From assembly GCF_018069755.1 (NCBI RefSeq), contig NZ_JAGQDE010000002.1:62001-126000 (forward strand): 64,000 nt of DNA, in the 5' to 3' direction. This stretch comes from Ideonella aquatica (GTDB lineage Bacteria; Pseudomonadota; Gammaproteobacteria; Burkholderiales; Burkholderiaceae_C). Shown here piece by piece: positions 8,362-19,157 of the stretch. A model generated the notes under the pieces. That model was not told the DNA's origin, made no database searches, and saw only the letters and a list, made by a program, of their open reading frames with translations. Every line of letters begins with the position of its first letter. Position 1 is the first letter of the stretch. Position numbers and translations under genes: made by a program.

Positions 8362-10520
8362 CGGTCGGTGATCCGTTGTTCGTTCGGGTGGCTGTGCAGG
8401 TCGATGACGCGGCAGTCGCTGCACATTTTCAGGCGCTCGGCGGCGGCGCCCTGGAAGGCCGGGTGGGCGCCCAGGCGGGTGATCATGGCCTCAATCGCCT
8501 GCAGCGTGCCGAAGGGCTTGCCGCAGCGCACGCAGGCGAAGGGCTGGGCCTGGTTGAGCACGCGCGGCTGGCGGCGGGCGCGGCCGGCGTCGGCCAGCCA
8601 CAGGCGCGGCTGCAGCGTGATGGCCTGTTCGGGGCAGGTGCCGGCGCACAGGCCGCATTGCACGCAGGCCGATTCGGTGAAGCGCAGCTGCGGCGCGTCG
8701 GGGTTGTCCTTCAGCGCGCCCGACGGGCAGGCGCCCACGCAGGCCAGGCACAGCGTGCAGCGCTGGTTGTCCACGGCCAGCGTGCCCCAGGGGCTGCCGG
8801 CGGCGGGCAGGGCGATGGCCTCGGGCACGGCGGCGGGGGCCTGGGCCAGCAGGTGGTCCAGCGCGGCGTCCAGCGTGGTGCGCTTGTCGGCCATCAGGCC
8901 GAAGCGGGCGCGCTCGCGCACGGTCTGCGCGGGCGGGGCCTGCAGCGCGCTGTCCAGCGCGGCCAGGTCGCGGGCGTCACGCACCTGCAGCAGGCGCAGG
9001 TGGGTGCCGGTGTAGCCCAGGCCGTTCAGCACGGCCTGGGCCACGTCCATCTGTTCCTGCAGCGCGGTGCGGTACTCGGGCGCTTCCTCGTCGGTCAGCA
9101 GCACCCAGACCTGGCTGGCGCCGTGGGCGATGGCCGACAGCCACAGGTCCACGCCGGTGCTGGCGCTGTGCCACAGCGGCAGCGGCAGCACACGCGCGGG
9201 CAGGCCGTGGATCTGCGGGTCCACGCGGGCGGCGCGGCCCAGCTCGTCCAGCCAGCGGGCGCCGGCGCCTTCGCTGTGCAGCAGCAGCGCGGCGTCGCGG
9301 CCGCCGGCGCTGGCGTAGGTGCCCAGCAGGGTGCGCAGGCGCTGGCCCTGGTCGGCCGGGCCGGGGGTCTGGAAGCTCAGCGCGCCGCTGGGGCAGACGG
9401 TGGTGCAGGCGCCACAGCCGGCGCACAGGTGCGGCTCGACGATGATGCCGCCGGTCTGCCCCGGCGCCTTGCCCTTCAGCGACGCATCACTGCGGATGGC
9501 CGAGGTGGAGCACACATCGATGCAGGCGCTGCAGCCGGTGCGCTCGTTGCGGGTGTGGGCGCACAGGCGCTGCTGGTAGCGAAAGAAGGTGGGCTTGTCG
9601 AAGGTGCCCACCATCGCGGGCAGCTCGCGCAGCGCGCTGGCCAGGCGGCGCTCATCGGTGCCGGCGTGCCAGTAGCCCTGCGGCGGCTGGTGCTGGCTGA
9701 AGGCGGGCGTGGCGCGCAGGTCCAGCACCAGGTCGAAGCGCTCGGCCATGGCGAGCGGGTCGCGCTGGAAGTCGATCGCACCGGCGGCCTCGCAGGCGCG
9801 CACGCAGTCGCGGTGGCTGGTGCAGCGCGACAGGTCCACCTGGTACGAGAAATCGATCGCGCCCTCGGGGCAGGCGGCGATGCAGGCGTTGCAGCGGGTG
9901 CACAGCTCCAGGTCGATCGGGTTGTCCTGCACCCACTCGGCGTGGAAGGCGCCCAGCCAGCCGCTCAGGCGCGTCAGGCGGCCGGCGTGGGTGGCAAAGG
10001 CGCGGTGTTGCGGCAGCGCGCCGGGCGCGCTGACCAGCACGGTCACGTCCAGCGTGGCGGCCAGCACTTCCGCGGCGGCCACCGCGGCCTCGGCCGGGCC
10101 GATCACCAGCGTGCGGCCGGCGCTGCGGTAGCTGACCTGCGGCACCGGCGCCGGGTCGGGCAGCTGGGCCAGCGCCAGCAGCGCGGCCAGCTTGGGCGTG
10201 GCCTGGCCAGCGTCCTTCGACCAGCCGCCGCGCTCGCGCAGGTTGACGAAGCGGATCGGCCGCTCGGCGGGCGAGGGCGCGCCTTCGGTGGCGTCGGCCA
10301 GTTCTGCGAACAGGCGCTGCTCCTGCGTGCAGGCCACGATGAGGGTCTCGCCCTCGTCGCGCGCGGCGCGCTGGAAGGCGGCCGCCTCGCGGCGGCACAG
10401 CGTGTGGTGCAGGGTCTCCAGGCCGTCAGCGCGGGCGCTCGGGCTCGTCTGCAGCGCCCGGCTCAGGGCCGGGGCGTCCAGCGGCATCGTCCGGTTGCAG
10501 TCGCAGATCAGGGTCTTCAT
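8358..10520 (-). CDS. Large multi-cluster 4Fe-4S polyferredoxin
   Basis: 720-residue cytoplasmic iron-sulfur protein of the type found beside formate dehydrogenases in Burkholderiales. It starts MKTLICDCNRTMPLD. Cluster motifs follow along the chain: CTRCNACIAACP, CTSHRDCVRAC, CSACIDVCS, CAGCGACTTVCP, CTLCLACVGACP and CVQCGLCAGTCP, with a CVRCGKPF plus a late CSDC near the C-terminus that may form a further metal site. Between them is a stretch resembling a nucleotide-binding or sulfurtransferase-like domain with GPAEAAVAAAEVL. The role is probably electron transfer during, or downstream of, formate oxidation. The start at 10520 lies 95 bp inside the upstream DUF3306 gene. Confidence 0.88.
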   Translation of the reverse strand: MKTLICDCNRTMPLDAPALSRALQTSPSARADGLETLHHTLCRREAAAFQRAARDEGETLIVACTQEQRLFAELADATEGAPSPAERPIRFVNLRERGGWSKDAGQATPKLAALLALAQLPDPAPVPQVSYRSAGRTLVIGPAEAAVAAAEVLAATLDVTVLVSAPGALPQHRAFATHAGRLTRLSGWLGAFHAEWVQDNPIDLELCTRCNACIAACPEGAIDFSYQVDLSRCTSHRDCVRACEAAGAIDFQRDPLAMAERFDLVLDLRATPAFSQHQPPQGYWHAGTDERRLASALRELPAMVGTFDKPTFFRYQQRLCAHTRNERTGCSACIDVCSTSAIRSDASLKGKAPGQTGGIIVEPHLCAGCGACTTVCPSGALSFQTPGPADQGQRLRTLLGTYASAGGRDAALLLHSEGAGARWLDELGRAARVDPQIHGLPARVLPLPLWHSASTGVDLWLSAIAHGASQVWVLLTDEEAPEYRTALQEQMDVAQAVLNGLGYTGTHLRLLQVRDARDLAALDSALQAPPAQTVRERARFGLMADKRTTLDAALDHLLAQAPAAVPEAIALPAAGSPWGTLAVDNQRCTLCLACVGACPSGALKDNPDAPQLRFTESACVQCGLCAGTCPEQAITLQPRLWLADAGRARRQPRVLNQAQPFACVRCGKPFGTLQAIEAMITRLGAHPAFQGAAAERLKMCSDCRVIDLHSHPNEQRITDR

Positions 10521-11019
10521 GGTCGGGGGGCGCGGCGGGGGCGGGCGCCGGCGCGGTCAGGGAGGGGGCGGCGGGCGGCGGCGCGGCGGCCGGCTCGTCG
10601 GCGAACAGGCCCAGCGCGGCCGACTGCACCATCTGGCGCAGCATGCCGGCGGGCAGCGGGTCGGGGCGACCGTAGTCGTCGATGTAGATGTCCAGGCCGT
10701 CCATCACGTTGTAGTGCGGGTCGGCGAAGAGTTTTTTCAGCGCGGCGTTGCGCACTTCGGGCGTGACCTCGGGGGCGACGAAGCGGCTGAAGTCGGCCTC
10801 GGGGGTGAGGGTGGCCACGTCGTCCAGTGTGGGCGGCGGGGGTGGGGGTGGCGCGGCGGGCGGCTCGGCCAGCGGGGGCGCTTCGACCACTGGCACCAGG
10901 GGTGCCGGGGCGGGCAGCGGCGGTACGGGGGGAGGCGGCTCGGGCAGCGCCACGCCCTCGCGGGCCAGCGCCTTGCGGCGCGACCAGCGCGACAGGAAGC
11001 CGTCGTCGGTGTCGGCCAT
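10426..11019 (-). CDS. DUF3306 domain protein
   Basis: 197 residues. The N-terminus FLSRWSRRKALAREG is the DUF3306 hallmark. A Pro-rich linker (about residues 27-63) precedes a short conserved domain, DFSRFVAPEVTPEVRNAALKKLF with FNVMDGLD-like HYNVMDGLDIY. The last third is low-complexity Ala/Pro. DUF3306 genes accompany formate dehydrogenase loci; the biochemical role is unknown. The reading frame overlaps the start of the polyferredoxin gene by 95 bp, so the final 31 residues are encoded twice, in different frames. It begins 6 bp after the DUF3305 stop. Confidence 0.85.
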   Translation of the reverse strand: MADTDDGFLSRWSRRKALAREGVALPEPPPPVPPLPAPAPLVPVVEAPPLAEPPAAPPPPPPPTLDDVATLTPEADFSRFVAPEVTPEVRNAALKKLFADPHYNVMDGLDIYIDDYGRPDPLPAGMLRQMVQSAALGLFADEPAAAPPPAAPSLTAPAPAPAAPPDHEDPDLRLQPDDAAGRPGPEPGAADEPERPR

Positions 11020-11025
11020 GGCGGC

Positions 11026-11532
11026 TCAGCGCCGGTCGCCCGGGCGCTGGAACGACGCCGGGCGGCGGCGCTGCTTGGGCTCGGGGCGGTAGTGCGCGCT
11101 GGTGAAGGCCTGCAGCATCTGCACCAGCTCGGCGGGCAGCGGCACGTTGTCCACGCGCTCCTGCGCGTCGAGCAGGCGGCCGGCCTCGTTGTAGGACAGC
11201 GTGACGAATTCGGGTGCGGCCTCGGACGGGTCGTCCTCGGCGCCGCGCCACATGACGAACCACACCGGCGCGCCGCTGCTGAGGTTGAGGTGGTAGCCCT
11301 CGCCCTCGTCGGCGTGCAGCAGCAGCGGCAGGCCGGGGTGCAAGGTCAGCCGCTCGCGGCCGTCGTCGCGCAGCGTGCGCGGGGTGTGGCCCAGCGTGCC
11401 GTCATCCAAGGCCACGTCGTGCGGCGTGTGGCGCCAGTCTTCCCAGGCGTTGGGCGCGCGCTCGCGGCGCATCGTCACCGCAACGCGCAGCGTCAGCGTG
11501 CGGGCGATCTCGGGCGGCGGGGTGTCTGGCAT
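11026..11532 (-). CDS. DUF3305 domain protein
   Basis: 168 residues from ATG 11532. The pattern RVAVTMRRERAPNAWEDWRH near the N-terminus and the central LHADEGEGYHLNLSSGAPVWFVMWR match the DUF3305 family, found with DUF3306 in formate dehydrogenase clusters of beta- and alphaproteobacteria. Function is unknown; it is predicted cytoplasmic, with no signal or membrane segment. First gene of the minus-strand accessory operon (DUF3305, DUF3306, polyferredoxin, TorD, mobA). A palindrome shared with the fdh promoter region lies 28 bp upstream of the start. An in-frame upstream start at 11565 would overlap that palindrome and is less likely. Confidence 0.87.
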   Translation of the reverse strand: MPDTPPPEIARTLTLRVAVTMRRERAPNAWEDWRHTPHDVALDDGTLGHTPRTLRDDGRERLTLHPGLPLLLHADEGEGYHLNLSSGAPVWFVMWRGAEDDPSEAAPEFVTLSYNEAGRLLDAQERVDNVPLPAELVQMLQAFTSAHYRPEPKQRRRPASFQRPGDRR

Positions 11533-11559
11533 GGCGGGGCAGTCTAGCCGCCCGGGCCC

Positions 11560-11572
11560 CGACAAACTGTCG
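11560..11572. promoter_or_regulatory. Palindrome shared with the fdh upstream region
   Basis: CGACAAACTGTCG: 5-bp arms around a 3-bp centre. It matches the core of the 15736-15752 palindrome (CGACAAGTTGTCG) at 11 of 13 positions. It sits just upstream of the DUF3305 operon, the other half of the formate dehydrogenase regulon. A common regulator is inferred. Confidence 0.5.
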
Positions 11573-11593
11573 CCGCGGGAAAGCCCTGGGGAA

Positions 11594-11953
11594 TCAGGTG
11601 GTGGCGGGCGCGCTGAACTGTTGCCAGGCGGCCATCACATGGGCCGCGTACATGGCCGACGGGCCGCCGCCCATGTAGATGGCCACGCCCAGGGTTTCCT
11701 CGATCTCGGCGGTGCTGGCGCCCAGGCGGGCCAGGGTGCGCACATGAAAGCCGATGCAGTCGTCACAGCGCGCCGCCACCGAGATGCCCAGCGCGATCAG
11801 CTCCTTGGTCTTCTCGTCCAGCGCGCCGGGGGTGAGCGCGGCCTTGCCCAGTTCGGAGAAGGCCTTCATCACCGGCGCCACGTCCTTGCGCAGCGGTTGC
11901 AGGTTGGCGGAGACGGCGGCGGTGAGCTGGTGGTAGTCGGGGATGGCGGACAT
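11594..11953 (-). CDS. Carboxymuconolactone decarboxylase/AhpD-family protein
   Basis: 119-residue small helical protein of the CMD/AhpD superfamily. The redox motif is ARCDDCIGFHVRTLARLGA: a C-x-x-C with a downstream His, and an upstream Glu in KTKELIALGIS. Such proteins act as alkylhydroperoxidase-type thiol reductants or lactone decarboxylases; the CxxC favours the redox type. It stands alone behind the DUF3305 operon, on the same strand, with a 61-bp gap holding the palindrome at 11560. A link with formate metabolism is not established. Confidence 0.85.
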   Translation of the reverse strand: MSAIPDYHQLTAAVSANLQPLRKDVAPVMKAFSELGKAALTPGALDEKTKELIALGISVAARCDDCIGFHVRTLARLGASTAEIEETLGVAIYMGGGPSAMYAAHVMAAWQQFSAPATT

Positions 11954-12065
11954 GGTGTGAGGCGAATTTCAGGGATAACCCGGAGCTTATCAAATACGGT
12001 GACGGGTATGTTGCGCCGGCGCAGAGTCCGCGTACGATGCGCGGCTTTGCGACCCCCCACCCGCC

Positions 12066-12296
12066 ATGGACGACGACCTGCCCCCGCTGCCCGCCACCCC
12101 GCTGGGCCGCTACCGCCACTACAAGGGCGGCGAGTACGAGGTGATCGGCGTGGCCCGCCACTCCGAGACACTGCAGCCGCTGGTGGTCTACCGCCCGCTG
12201 TACAACGCCACCGGCTGGTGGGTGCGGCCGCACGCGATGTTCTTCGAAGACATCACGGTGGACGGCGTGACCCAGCCTCGGTTCAGTCCTCTGTGA
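12066..12296 (+). CDS. DUF1653 domain protein
   Basis: 76-residue protein matching DUF1653: GRYRHYKGGEYEVIGVARHSET, VVYRPLY and WVRPHAMFFEDI are the characteristic segments of this small SH3-like beta-barrel family. Function is unknown. ATG 12066 gives the normal length. It converges with, and overlaps by 14 bp, the sensor kinase gene on the other strand. Confidence 0.88.
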   Translation: MDDDLPPLPATPLGRYRHYKGGEYEVIGVARHSETLQPLVVYRPLYNATGWWVRPHAMFFEDITVDGVTQPRFSPL

Positions 12297-14271
12297 GTGC
12301 GCTGCGCAGCCAGACGCTGAACTCGGCGCCGCCGCTCAGTTCGGCACTGGGGCCGGGCACGTTGGCGGCACGCAGCTCGCCGCCGTAGCGTTCCACCAGG
12401 CTGCGGCTGATCCACAGGCCCAGGCCGGTGCCGTCGGGCTTGCGGGTGACGAAGGGCTGGAACAGGCGCGTGAGCATGTCCGGCGGCAGGCCCTCGCCGG
12501 TGTCGGCCACGCTGATCACCACGCCGGGGCCCTCGGGCCAGTCGTCGGTGCGCAGCGTCAGCGTGCCGCCCTCGGGCATGGCCTGCACCGCATTGACCAG
12601 CAGGTTGACCAGCACCTGCTGCAGCTCCTGGCGGTTGATCGCGGCCAGGCCGGTGGCGCGGTCCTCGCGCTCGATGCGGATGTGCTGGCGCGCCAGCAGG
12701 TGGGCCACCAGCACCAGGCAGTCATCCAGCACGCGCCGCGGATCAAGTTTCTCCACATAGCCGGCGTACTCGCCCGGGCGGGCGAACTGCAGCAGCTGGG
12801 TGACGATTAGGCGCATGCGCTCGATCTGGCTGTCGATCAGCGCCAGCTCCTCGCGCACCGGCGCGGCGGCCGGGCCCAGCAGCTCGCGCATCAGGTCGAG
12901 GTTGCCCTGGATCACCGCGATCGGGTTGTTCACCTCGTGGGCGATGCTGGCGGTGAGCTGGCCCACCGCGGCCAGCTTCTCGGCGCGCAGCAGCTGGGCC
13001 TGCGCGGCTTCCAGCTCGCGGCCGCGCTCGGCCACCTTGGCGTCCAGTTCGGCGTTCCAGCGCTGCAGCGCCTGGGTCTGGCCGGCCAGGGTGTCGAGCA
13101 GGTGGTCGAAGTGGGCGGCGAGCTGGCCGATCTCATCGGTGCGCGCCACCGGGCCCACGCGCGCGGCGCTGTCGCCCCCCTCCTGGCGCTGCATGGTGGC
13201 GCTCATGCGCTCCAGCGGCGCCACCACGCCGCGTGCCCAGCGCCAGGCCAGCAGGCCGGCGGGGATCATCACGCCAAAGCAGATCGAGCCGATCATCGCC
13301 AGCGCGGCGTACTTCAGCCAGCCGAAGGGGCGCTCCAGAAAGCCCACGTAGAGCATGCCCACGCGCTGGCCGGCGTGGTCGATCAGCGGCCGGTAGCCCG
13401 AGACATACCAGTCGCTGACGACGAAGGCGCGGTCCAGCCAGGTCTCTCCCTGGCCCAGCACGCGCTCGCGCACCGAGCCCGACACGCGGGTGCCAATGGC
13501 CCGCTCGTGCGCCTCGCCGCCGAACAGCCGCACATTGGTGCTGATGCGCACATCGTCCAGGAACAGCGTGGCCGTGCCCTGGCTGCCCCAGGGCAGCGAG
13601 CCGGCGGGGTAGACCACTTCATTGAGCTGGTCGATGAAGGCCAGGTTGCGGTTGAGCAGCACGCCCGATTGCAGCTGGCCCAGCAGCCGGCCGTCGGCGG
13701 CGCGCACCTCGGCCACGGCCATGGCCATCAGCGCGCGGTCTTCGGTGCGGCGGTCGGTGGGCGCGGCGTTCTGCGTGGGCAGCAGGGGCACCGGGATGCG
13801 CTCGCGCAGCGCGGCGGGCAGGGCGGCCTGGGCCTCGGGCGCCAGGCGCTCGACGCTGGCGCGCGGGCGACCGGCGGCGGGCGGGGGCAGGCGCGGCAGG
13901 GTGTCGGCGCCGGGCTGCGGGCTGCGGCCGTGGGCGTCGCGCCAGACCAGCAGGTCCAGGCGCTCGCGCCGCTGCAGCTGGCCCAGCAGCTGCACCAGCG
14001 CGGTGTCGTCGCGCCGCGCCAGGCCCTCGGCCAGCACGCGCGACTCGGCCAAGGCATTGGTGCTGGCGCCCACCTCGGCCAGCATGCGCTCGAAGTAGCC
14101 GTCGGCCACCGCCAGGTCGGAGCGCACCTTGGCCACCAGCAGCCGATCCAGCGCCTCGTTACCCCAGACCAGCAGTGCCACGCCCAGCAGCGGCAGCACC
14201 GCCCACAGCGGCAGCAGCACCAGCGCCAGCAGCTTGCGCCGCACCGGCCAGGCCTGCAGCGCGGTCCTCAC
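12283..14271 (-). CDS. Membrane sensor histidine kinase (partner of the 14273 regulator)
   Basis: 662 residues. A transmembrane helix near 12-36 is followed by a periplasmic sensor of about 260 residues that looks like a Cache domain (ends [12 protein letters not shown]). A second helix (about 315-340), a HAMP region, a coiled coil, HisKA with phosphoacceptor His in SIAHEVNNP (near 443), and a HATPase with [10 protein letters not shown] and GTGLGLWIS come next. The GTG start lies 1 bp after the regulator's stop, so the two are coupled. It likely senses a small periplasmic ligand and controls the adjacent formate dehydrogenase genes; this is inferred from position. Convergent overlap with the DUF1653 gene is 14 bp. 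Confidence 0.88.
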   Translation of the reverse strand: MRTALQAWPVRRKLLALVLLPLWAVLPLLGVALLVWGNEALDRLLVAKVRSDLAVADGYFERMLAEVGASTNALAESRVLAEGLARRDDTALVQLLGQLQRRERLDLLVWRDAHGRSPQPGADTLPRLPPPAAGRPRASVERLAPEAQAALPAALRERIPVPLLPTQNAAPTDRRTEDRALMAMAVAEVRAADGRLLGQLQSGVLLNRNLAFIDQLNEVVYPAGSLPWGSQGTATLFLDDVRISTNVRLFGGEAHERAIGTRVSGSVRERVLGQGETWLDRAFVVSDWYVSGYRPLIDHAGQRVGMLYVGFLERPFGWLKYAALAMIGSICFGVMIPAGLLAWRWARGVVAPLERMSATMQRQEGGDSAARVGPVARTDEIGQLAAHFDHLLDTLAGQTQALQRWNAELDAKVAERGRELEAAQAQLLRAEKLAAVGQLTASIAHEVNNPIAVIQGNLDLMRELLGPAAAPVREELALIDSQIERMRLIVTQLLQFARPGEYAGYVEKLDPRRVLDDCLVLVAHLLARQHIRIEREDRATGLAAINRQELQQVLVNLLVNAVQAMPEGGTLTLRTDDWPEGPGVVISVADTGEGLPPDMLTRLFQPFVTRKPDGTGLGLWISRSLVERYGGELRAANVPGPSAELSGGAEFSVWLRSALTED

Positions 14272-14272
14272 C

Positions 14273-15661
<1,389 letters not shown>

Positions 15662-15735
15662 GGCGCGCGCATTCTAGGAGCGGTGGGCCGGGCGCGGCGC
15701 CGGGTTGAGGTACACCGTGGGTGGCACGGCCCGGG

Positions 15736-15752
15736 TGCGACAAGTTGTCGCA
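15736..15752. promoter_or_regulatory. Perfect 17-bp palindrome upstream of fdh
   Basis: TGCGACAAGTTGTCGCA: 8-bp perfect arms around one base. It lies in the 215-bp divergent region between the NtrC-type regulator gene and the formate dehydrogenase operon, 124 bp before the first fdh start. The core recurs upstream of the DUF3305 operon at 11560. It is probably the binding site of the adjacent regulator. No correctly spaced -24/-12 promoter was found downstream. Confidence 0.6.
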
Positions 15753-15876
15753 GACCGGGCGCCAAAATGGCTGATCACATCCGGGCTGCTGCGGATGGTC
15801 AAAGGGTTAGCACTGAGTTCTCATGTGGTACACCCATGCAACTGTGTGCATAGCGCCAAGCGTCGAAGGGACTTTC

Positions 15877-16089
15877 ATGGACAAGGACAAGACCAAACCG
15901 GCTGCGGTGTCGCGCCGGACGCTGTTTGCAGGTGCCGGCACCGCCGGTGCGCTGGCCGCCGCCGCCGCGGCGCTGCCGCTGGCCCAGCCGGCAGCCACCC
16001 CGGTGGCCGCCAAGCCGGCCGAGCCTGAGGGCGAGGGTTACCGCCTCAGCGAGCACGTGCGCCGTTACTACCAGACCACCCGGGTCTGA
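15877..16089 (+). CDS. Formate dehydrogenase region Tat-target small protein
   Basis: 70 residues. A twin-arginine leader (VSRRTLFAGAGTAGALAAAA) is followed by an Ala-rich stretch and a conserved end, GYRLSEHVRRYYQTTRV. This matches the short Tat-target family that precedes formate dehydrogenase genes. ATG 15877 is preferred, with GAAGGGA upstream; an in-frame ATG at 15823 would hide the leader. First gene of the plus-strand fdh operon, 68 bp before fdhA. It may be a maturation or assembly factor; the function is unproven. Confidence 0.87.
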   Translation: MDKDKTKPAAVSRRTLFAGAGTAGALAAAAAALPLAQPAATPVAAKPAEPEGEGYRLSEHVRRYYQTTRV

Positions 16090-16157
16090 GGCCCTTTTTG
16101 CCTGCGCGCCCGGCCTGGCCGGCGCGGCGCGGGTTCCATCGCGTTCAAGGACACGAC

Positions 16158-19136
16158 ATGCTGCTCACCCGCAGATCCGAATCCGCCGGCACGACCGCCT
16201 CTGCGTCGTCGCTGGTGTCCAGCCTGGCCCGGGGCATCTCCCGCGCCATTCCCACGATGGACCGCCGCGCCTTCCTGCGCCGCTCGGGCCTGGGCGTGGG
16301 CGCCGGCCTGGCAGCCAGCCAGCTGACCCTGGTGCAGCGCGCCGAGGCGGCCGGCGCCGCCGCCGCTGACGGCGCCAAGAAAATCGAGGTCAAGCGCACC
16401 GTCTGCGGCCACTGCTCGGTGGGCTGCGCGGTCGACGCTGTGGTGGAGAACGGCGTCTGGGTGCGCCAGGAGCCGGTGTTCGACTCGCCGATCAACCTGG
16501 GCGCGCACTGCGCCAAGGGCGCCGCGCTGCGCGAGCACGGCCACGGCGAGTACCGCCTGAAGTACCCGATGAAGCTGGTCGACGGCAAGTACAAGCGCAT
16601 CAGCTGGGACGAGGCGCTGGACGGCATCGCCAAGAAGATGAAGGAGCTGCGCCAGGCCAGCGGCCCGGACTCGATCTTCGTCGTGGGCTCGTCCAAGCAC
16701 AACAACGAGCAGGCCTACCTGCTGCGCAAGTGGGTCAGCTTCTGGGGCACCAACAACTGTGACCACCAGGCGCGCATCTGCCACTCCACCACCGTGGCCG
16801 GCGTGGCCAACACGTGGGGTTACGGTGCGATGACCAACTCCTACAACGACATGCAGAACGCCAAGGCGGCGCTCTACATCGGCAGCAACGCCGCCGAGGC
16901 GCACCCGGTGTCGATGCTGCACCTGCTGCATGCCAAGGAGAACGGCTGCAAGGTCATCGTCGTCGATCCGCGCTACACCCGCACGGCCGCCCGCTCCGAC
17001 CAGTTCGTGCGCATCCGCTCGGGCTCGGACATCCCCTTCCTGTTCGGGGTGATGCACCACATCTTCAAGAACGGCTGGGAAGACAAGAAGTACATCGAGG
17101 ACCGTGTCTGGGGCATGGACAAGGTCAAGGAAGAAGCGCTGAAGGTCTGGACCCCCGACAAGGTCCAGGAGGCCTGCGGTGTCGATGAAGCCACCTGCTA
17201 CCAGGTGGCCAAGACCATGGCCGAGAACCGCCCCAGCACCATCGTCTGGTGCATGGGCCAGACCCAGCACACCATCGGCAACGCGATCGTGCGCGCCTCG
17301 TGCCTGCTGCAGTTGGTGCTGGGCAACGTGGGCAAGAGCGGCGGCGGCACCAACATCTTCCGCGGCCACGACAACGTGCAGGGCGCCACCGACGTCGGCC
17401 CCAACCCCGACTCGCTGCCCGGCTACTACGGTCTGGCCGAAGGCTCCTGGAAGCACTTCGCCAAGGCCTGGAACGTCGACTTCGAGTGGATCAAGAAGCA
17501 GTACGCCTCGCCGGCGATGATGACCAAGTCGGGCATGACGGTCTCGCGCTGGGTGGACGGCGTGCTCGAGAAGAACGAGCTGATCGACCAGGACAGCAAC
17601 CTGCGCGGCCTGTTCTTCTGGGGCCATGCACCCAACTCGCAGACCCGTGGCCTGGAGATGAAGAAGGCGATGGACAAGCTCGACCTGCTGGTCGTGGTCG
17701 ATCCCTTCCCCAGCGCCACCGCGGCGATGGCGGCCATGCCCGGCGTGCCCGAGGACCTCAACCCCAAGCGCGAGGTCTACCTGCTGCCCACCACCACGCA
17801 GTTCGAGACCAGCGGTTCCTGCACCGCGTCGAACCGCTCGATCCAGTGGCGCGAGAAGGTCATCGATCCGCTGTGGGAGTCGCGCACCGACCACATGATC
17901 ATGTACCAGCTGGCCGAGAAGCTGGGCTTCGGGGCCGAGCTGGTCAAGAACTACAAGATGGTCGACGGCAAGGGCGGCAAGGAGCCCGAGACCGAGTCCA
18001 TCCTGCGCGAGATCAACAAGTGCGTCTGGACGATTGGCTACACCGGCCAGTCGCCCGAGCGCCTGAAGGCCCACATGCGCAACATGCATGTGTTCGACGT
18101 CAAGACCCTCAAGGCCAAGGGCGGTGTCGACAAGGAAAGCGGCTACAGCCTGGACGGCGACTACTTCGGTCTGCCCTGGCCCTGCTACGGCACGCCCGAG
18201 CTGAAGCACCCGGGCTCGCCCAACCTGTACGACACCTCCAAGCACGTGATGGACGGCGGCGGCAACTTCCGCGCCAACTTCGGTGTCGAGCGGGAGGGCA
18301 CCTCGCTGCTGGCCGGTGACGGCTCGCACAGCGTGGGCTGCGACCTGACCACCGGCTACCCCGAGTTCGACCACGTGCTGCTGAAGAAGCTGGGCTGGTG
18401 GGGCGAGCTCTCCGAGGCCGAGCAGAAGGCCGCCGAGGGCAAGAACTGGAAGACCGATTCGTCGGGCGGCATCATCCGCGTGGCCATGAAGAACCACGGC
18501 TGCCATCCCTTCGGCAACGCCAAGGCACGCGCCGTGGTCTGGAACTTCCCCGACCCGGTGCCCAAGCACCGCGAGCCGCTGTACAGCACCCGGCCCGACC
18601 TGGTCGCGAAGTACCCCACGCACGACGACAAGAAGGCCTTCTGGCGCCTGCCCACCCTCTACAAGACGGTGCAGGAGAAGAACAAGGACATCGGCAAGCA
18701 GTTCCCGCTGATCATGTCCAGCGGCCGCCTGGTCGAGTACGAGGGCGGCGGCGAGGAAACCCGCTCCAACCCCTGGCTGGCCGAGCTGCAGCAGGAGATG
18801 TTCGTCGAGATCAACCCGAAGGCGGCCAACGACCGCGGCATCCGCAACGGCGACCTGGTCTGGATCAAGACCCCGCCGATGGCCGCGGTGGCCAACTTCC
18901 CCGGCCTGAAGGTGCGGGCGCTGGTGACCGAGCGGGTGGACGCCGAGACCGTCTGGCTGCCCTTCCACTTCTCCGGCCGCTGGGGCGGTGTCGACATGGC
19001 GCCGTACTACCCCGAGGGCGCGATGCCGGTGATCCGCGGCGAGGCGATCAACACCGCCACCACCTATGGCTACGACAGCGTGACGATGATGCAAGAGACC
19101 AAGACCACGGTCTGCCAGGTCGAGCGCGTCGCCTAA
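16158..19136 (+). CDS. fdhA: Formate dehydrogenase catalytic (alpha) subunit, Mo/W-bis-MGD, Cys type
   Basis: 992-residue molybdopterin oxidoreductase of the respiratory formate dehydrogenase family: formate to CO2 plus electrons on the periplasmic side. A Tat signal (DRRAFLRRSGLG, 35-46) is set unusually deep. The N-terminal 4Fe-4S site is Cys83, Cys86, Cys90 and Cys118. The active-site segment reads HQARICHSTTVAG with Cys208, where E. coli FdnG has selenocysteine, so no Sec machinery is needed. The C-terminal MGD-binding region (residues about 850-990) is complete. The start at 16158 follows AAGGA. Downstream come fdhB (21 bp), a lipoprotein and the cytochrome b subunit; maturation genes are fdhD, mobA and the torD-like gene. 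Confidence 0.95.
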   Translation: MLLTRRSESAGTTASASSLVSSLARGISRAIPTMDRRAFLRRSGLGVGAGLAASQLTLVQRAEAAGAAAADGAKKIEVKRTVCGHCSVGCAVDAVVENGVWVRQEPVFDSPINLGAHCAKGAALREHGHGEYRLKYPMKLVDGKYKRISWDEALDGIAKKMKELRQASGPDSIFVVGSSKHNNEQAYLLRKWVSFWGTNNCDHQARICHSTTVAGVANTWGYGAMTNSYNDMQNAKAALYIGSNAAEAHPVSMLHLLHAKENGCKVIVVDPRYTRTAARSDQFVRIRSGSDIPFLFGVMHHIFKNGWEDKKYIEDRVWGMDKVKEEALKVWTPDKVQEACGVDEATCYQVAKTMAENRPSTIVWCMGQTQHTIGNAIVRASCLLQLVLGNVGKSGGGTNIFRGHDNVQGATDVGPNPDSLPGYYGLAEGSWKHFAKAWNVDFEWIKKQYASPAMMTKSGMTVSRWVDGVLEKNELIDQDSNLRGLFFWGHAPNSQTRGLEMKKAMDKLDLLVVVDPFPSATAAMAAMPGVPEDLNPKREVYLLPTTTQFETSGSCTASNRSIQWREKVIDPLWESRTDHMIMYQLAEKLGFGAELVKNYKMVDGKGGKEPETESILREINKCVWTIGYTGQSPERLKAHMRNMHVFDVKTLKAKGGVDKESGYSLDGDYFGLPWPCYGTPELKHPGSPNLYDTSKHVMDGGGNFRANFGVEREGTSLLAGDGSHSVGCDLTTGYPEFDHVLLKKLGWWGELSEAEQKAAEGKNWKTDSSGGIIRVAMKNHGCHPFGNAKARAVVWNFPDPVPKHREPLYSTRPDLVAKYPTHDDKKAFWRLPTLYKTVQEKNKDIGKQFPLIMSSGRLVEYEGGGEETRSNPWLAELQQEMFVEINPKAANDRGIRNGDLVWIKTPPMAAVANFPGLKVRALVTERVDAETVWLPFHFSGRWGGVDMAPYYPEGAMPVIRGEAINTATTYGYDSVTMMQETKTTVCQVERVA

Positions 19137-19157
19137 GAACACACGGAAAGGCACACC

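Noticed and set aside
15825-15840. Sigma-54-like GG...GC promoter upstream of fdh
   Set aside because: TGGTACACCCATGC has 9 rather than 10 bases between GG and GC, a spacing sigma-54 does not tolerate.
16770-16790. Selenocysteine (in-frame TGA with SECIS) in fdhA
   Set aside because: The active-site codon is a Cys codon (Cys208 in ARICHS); no in-frame stop needs recoding.
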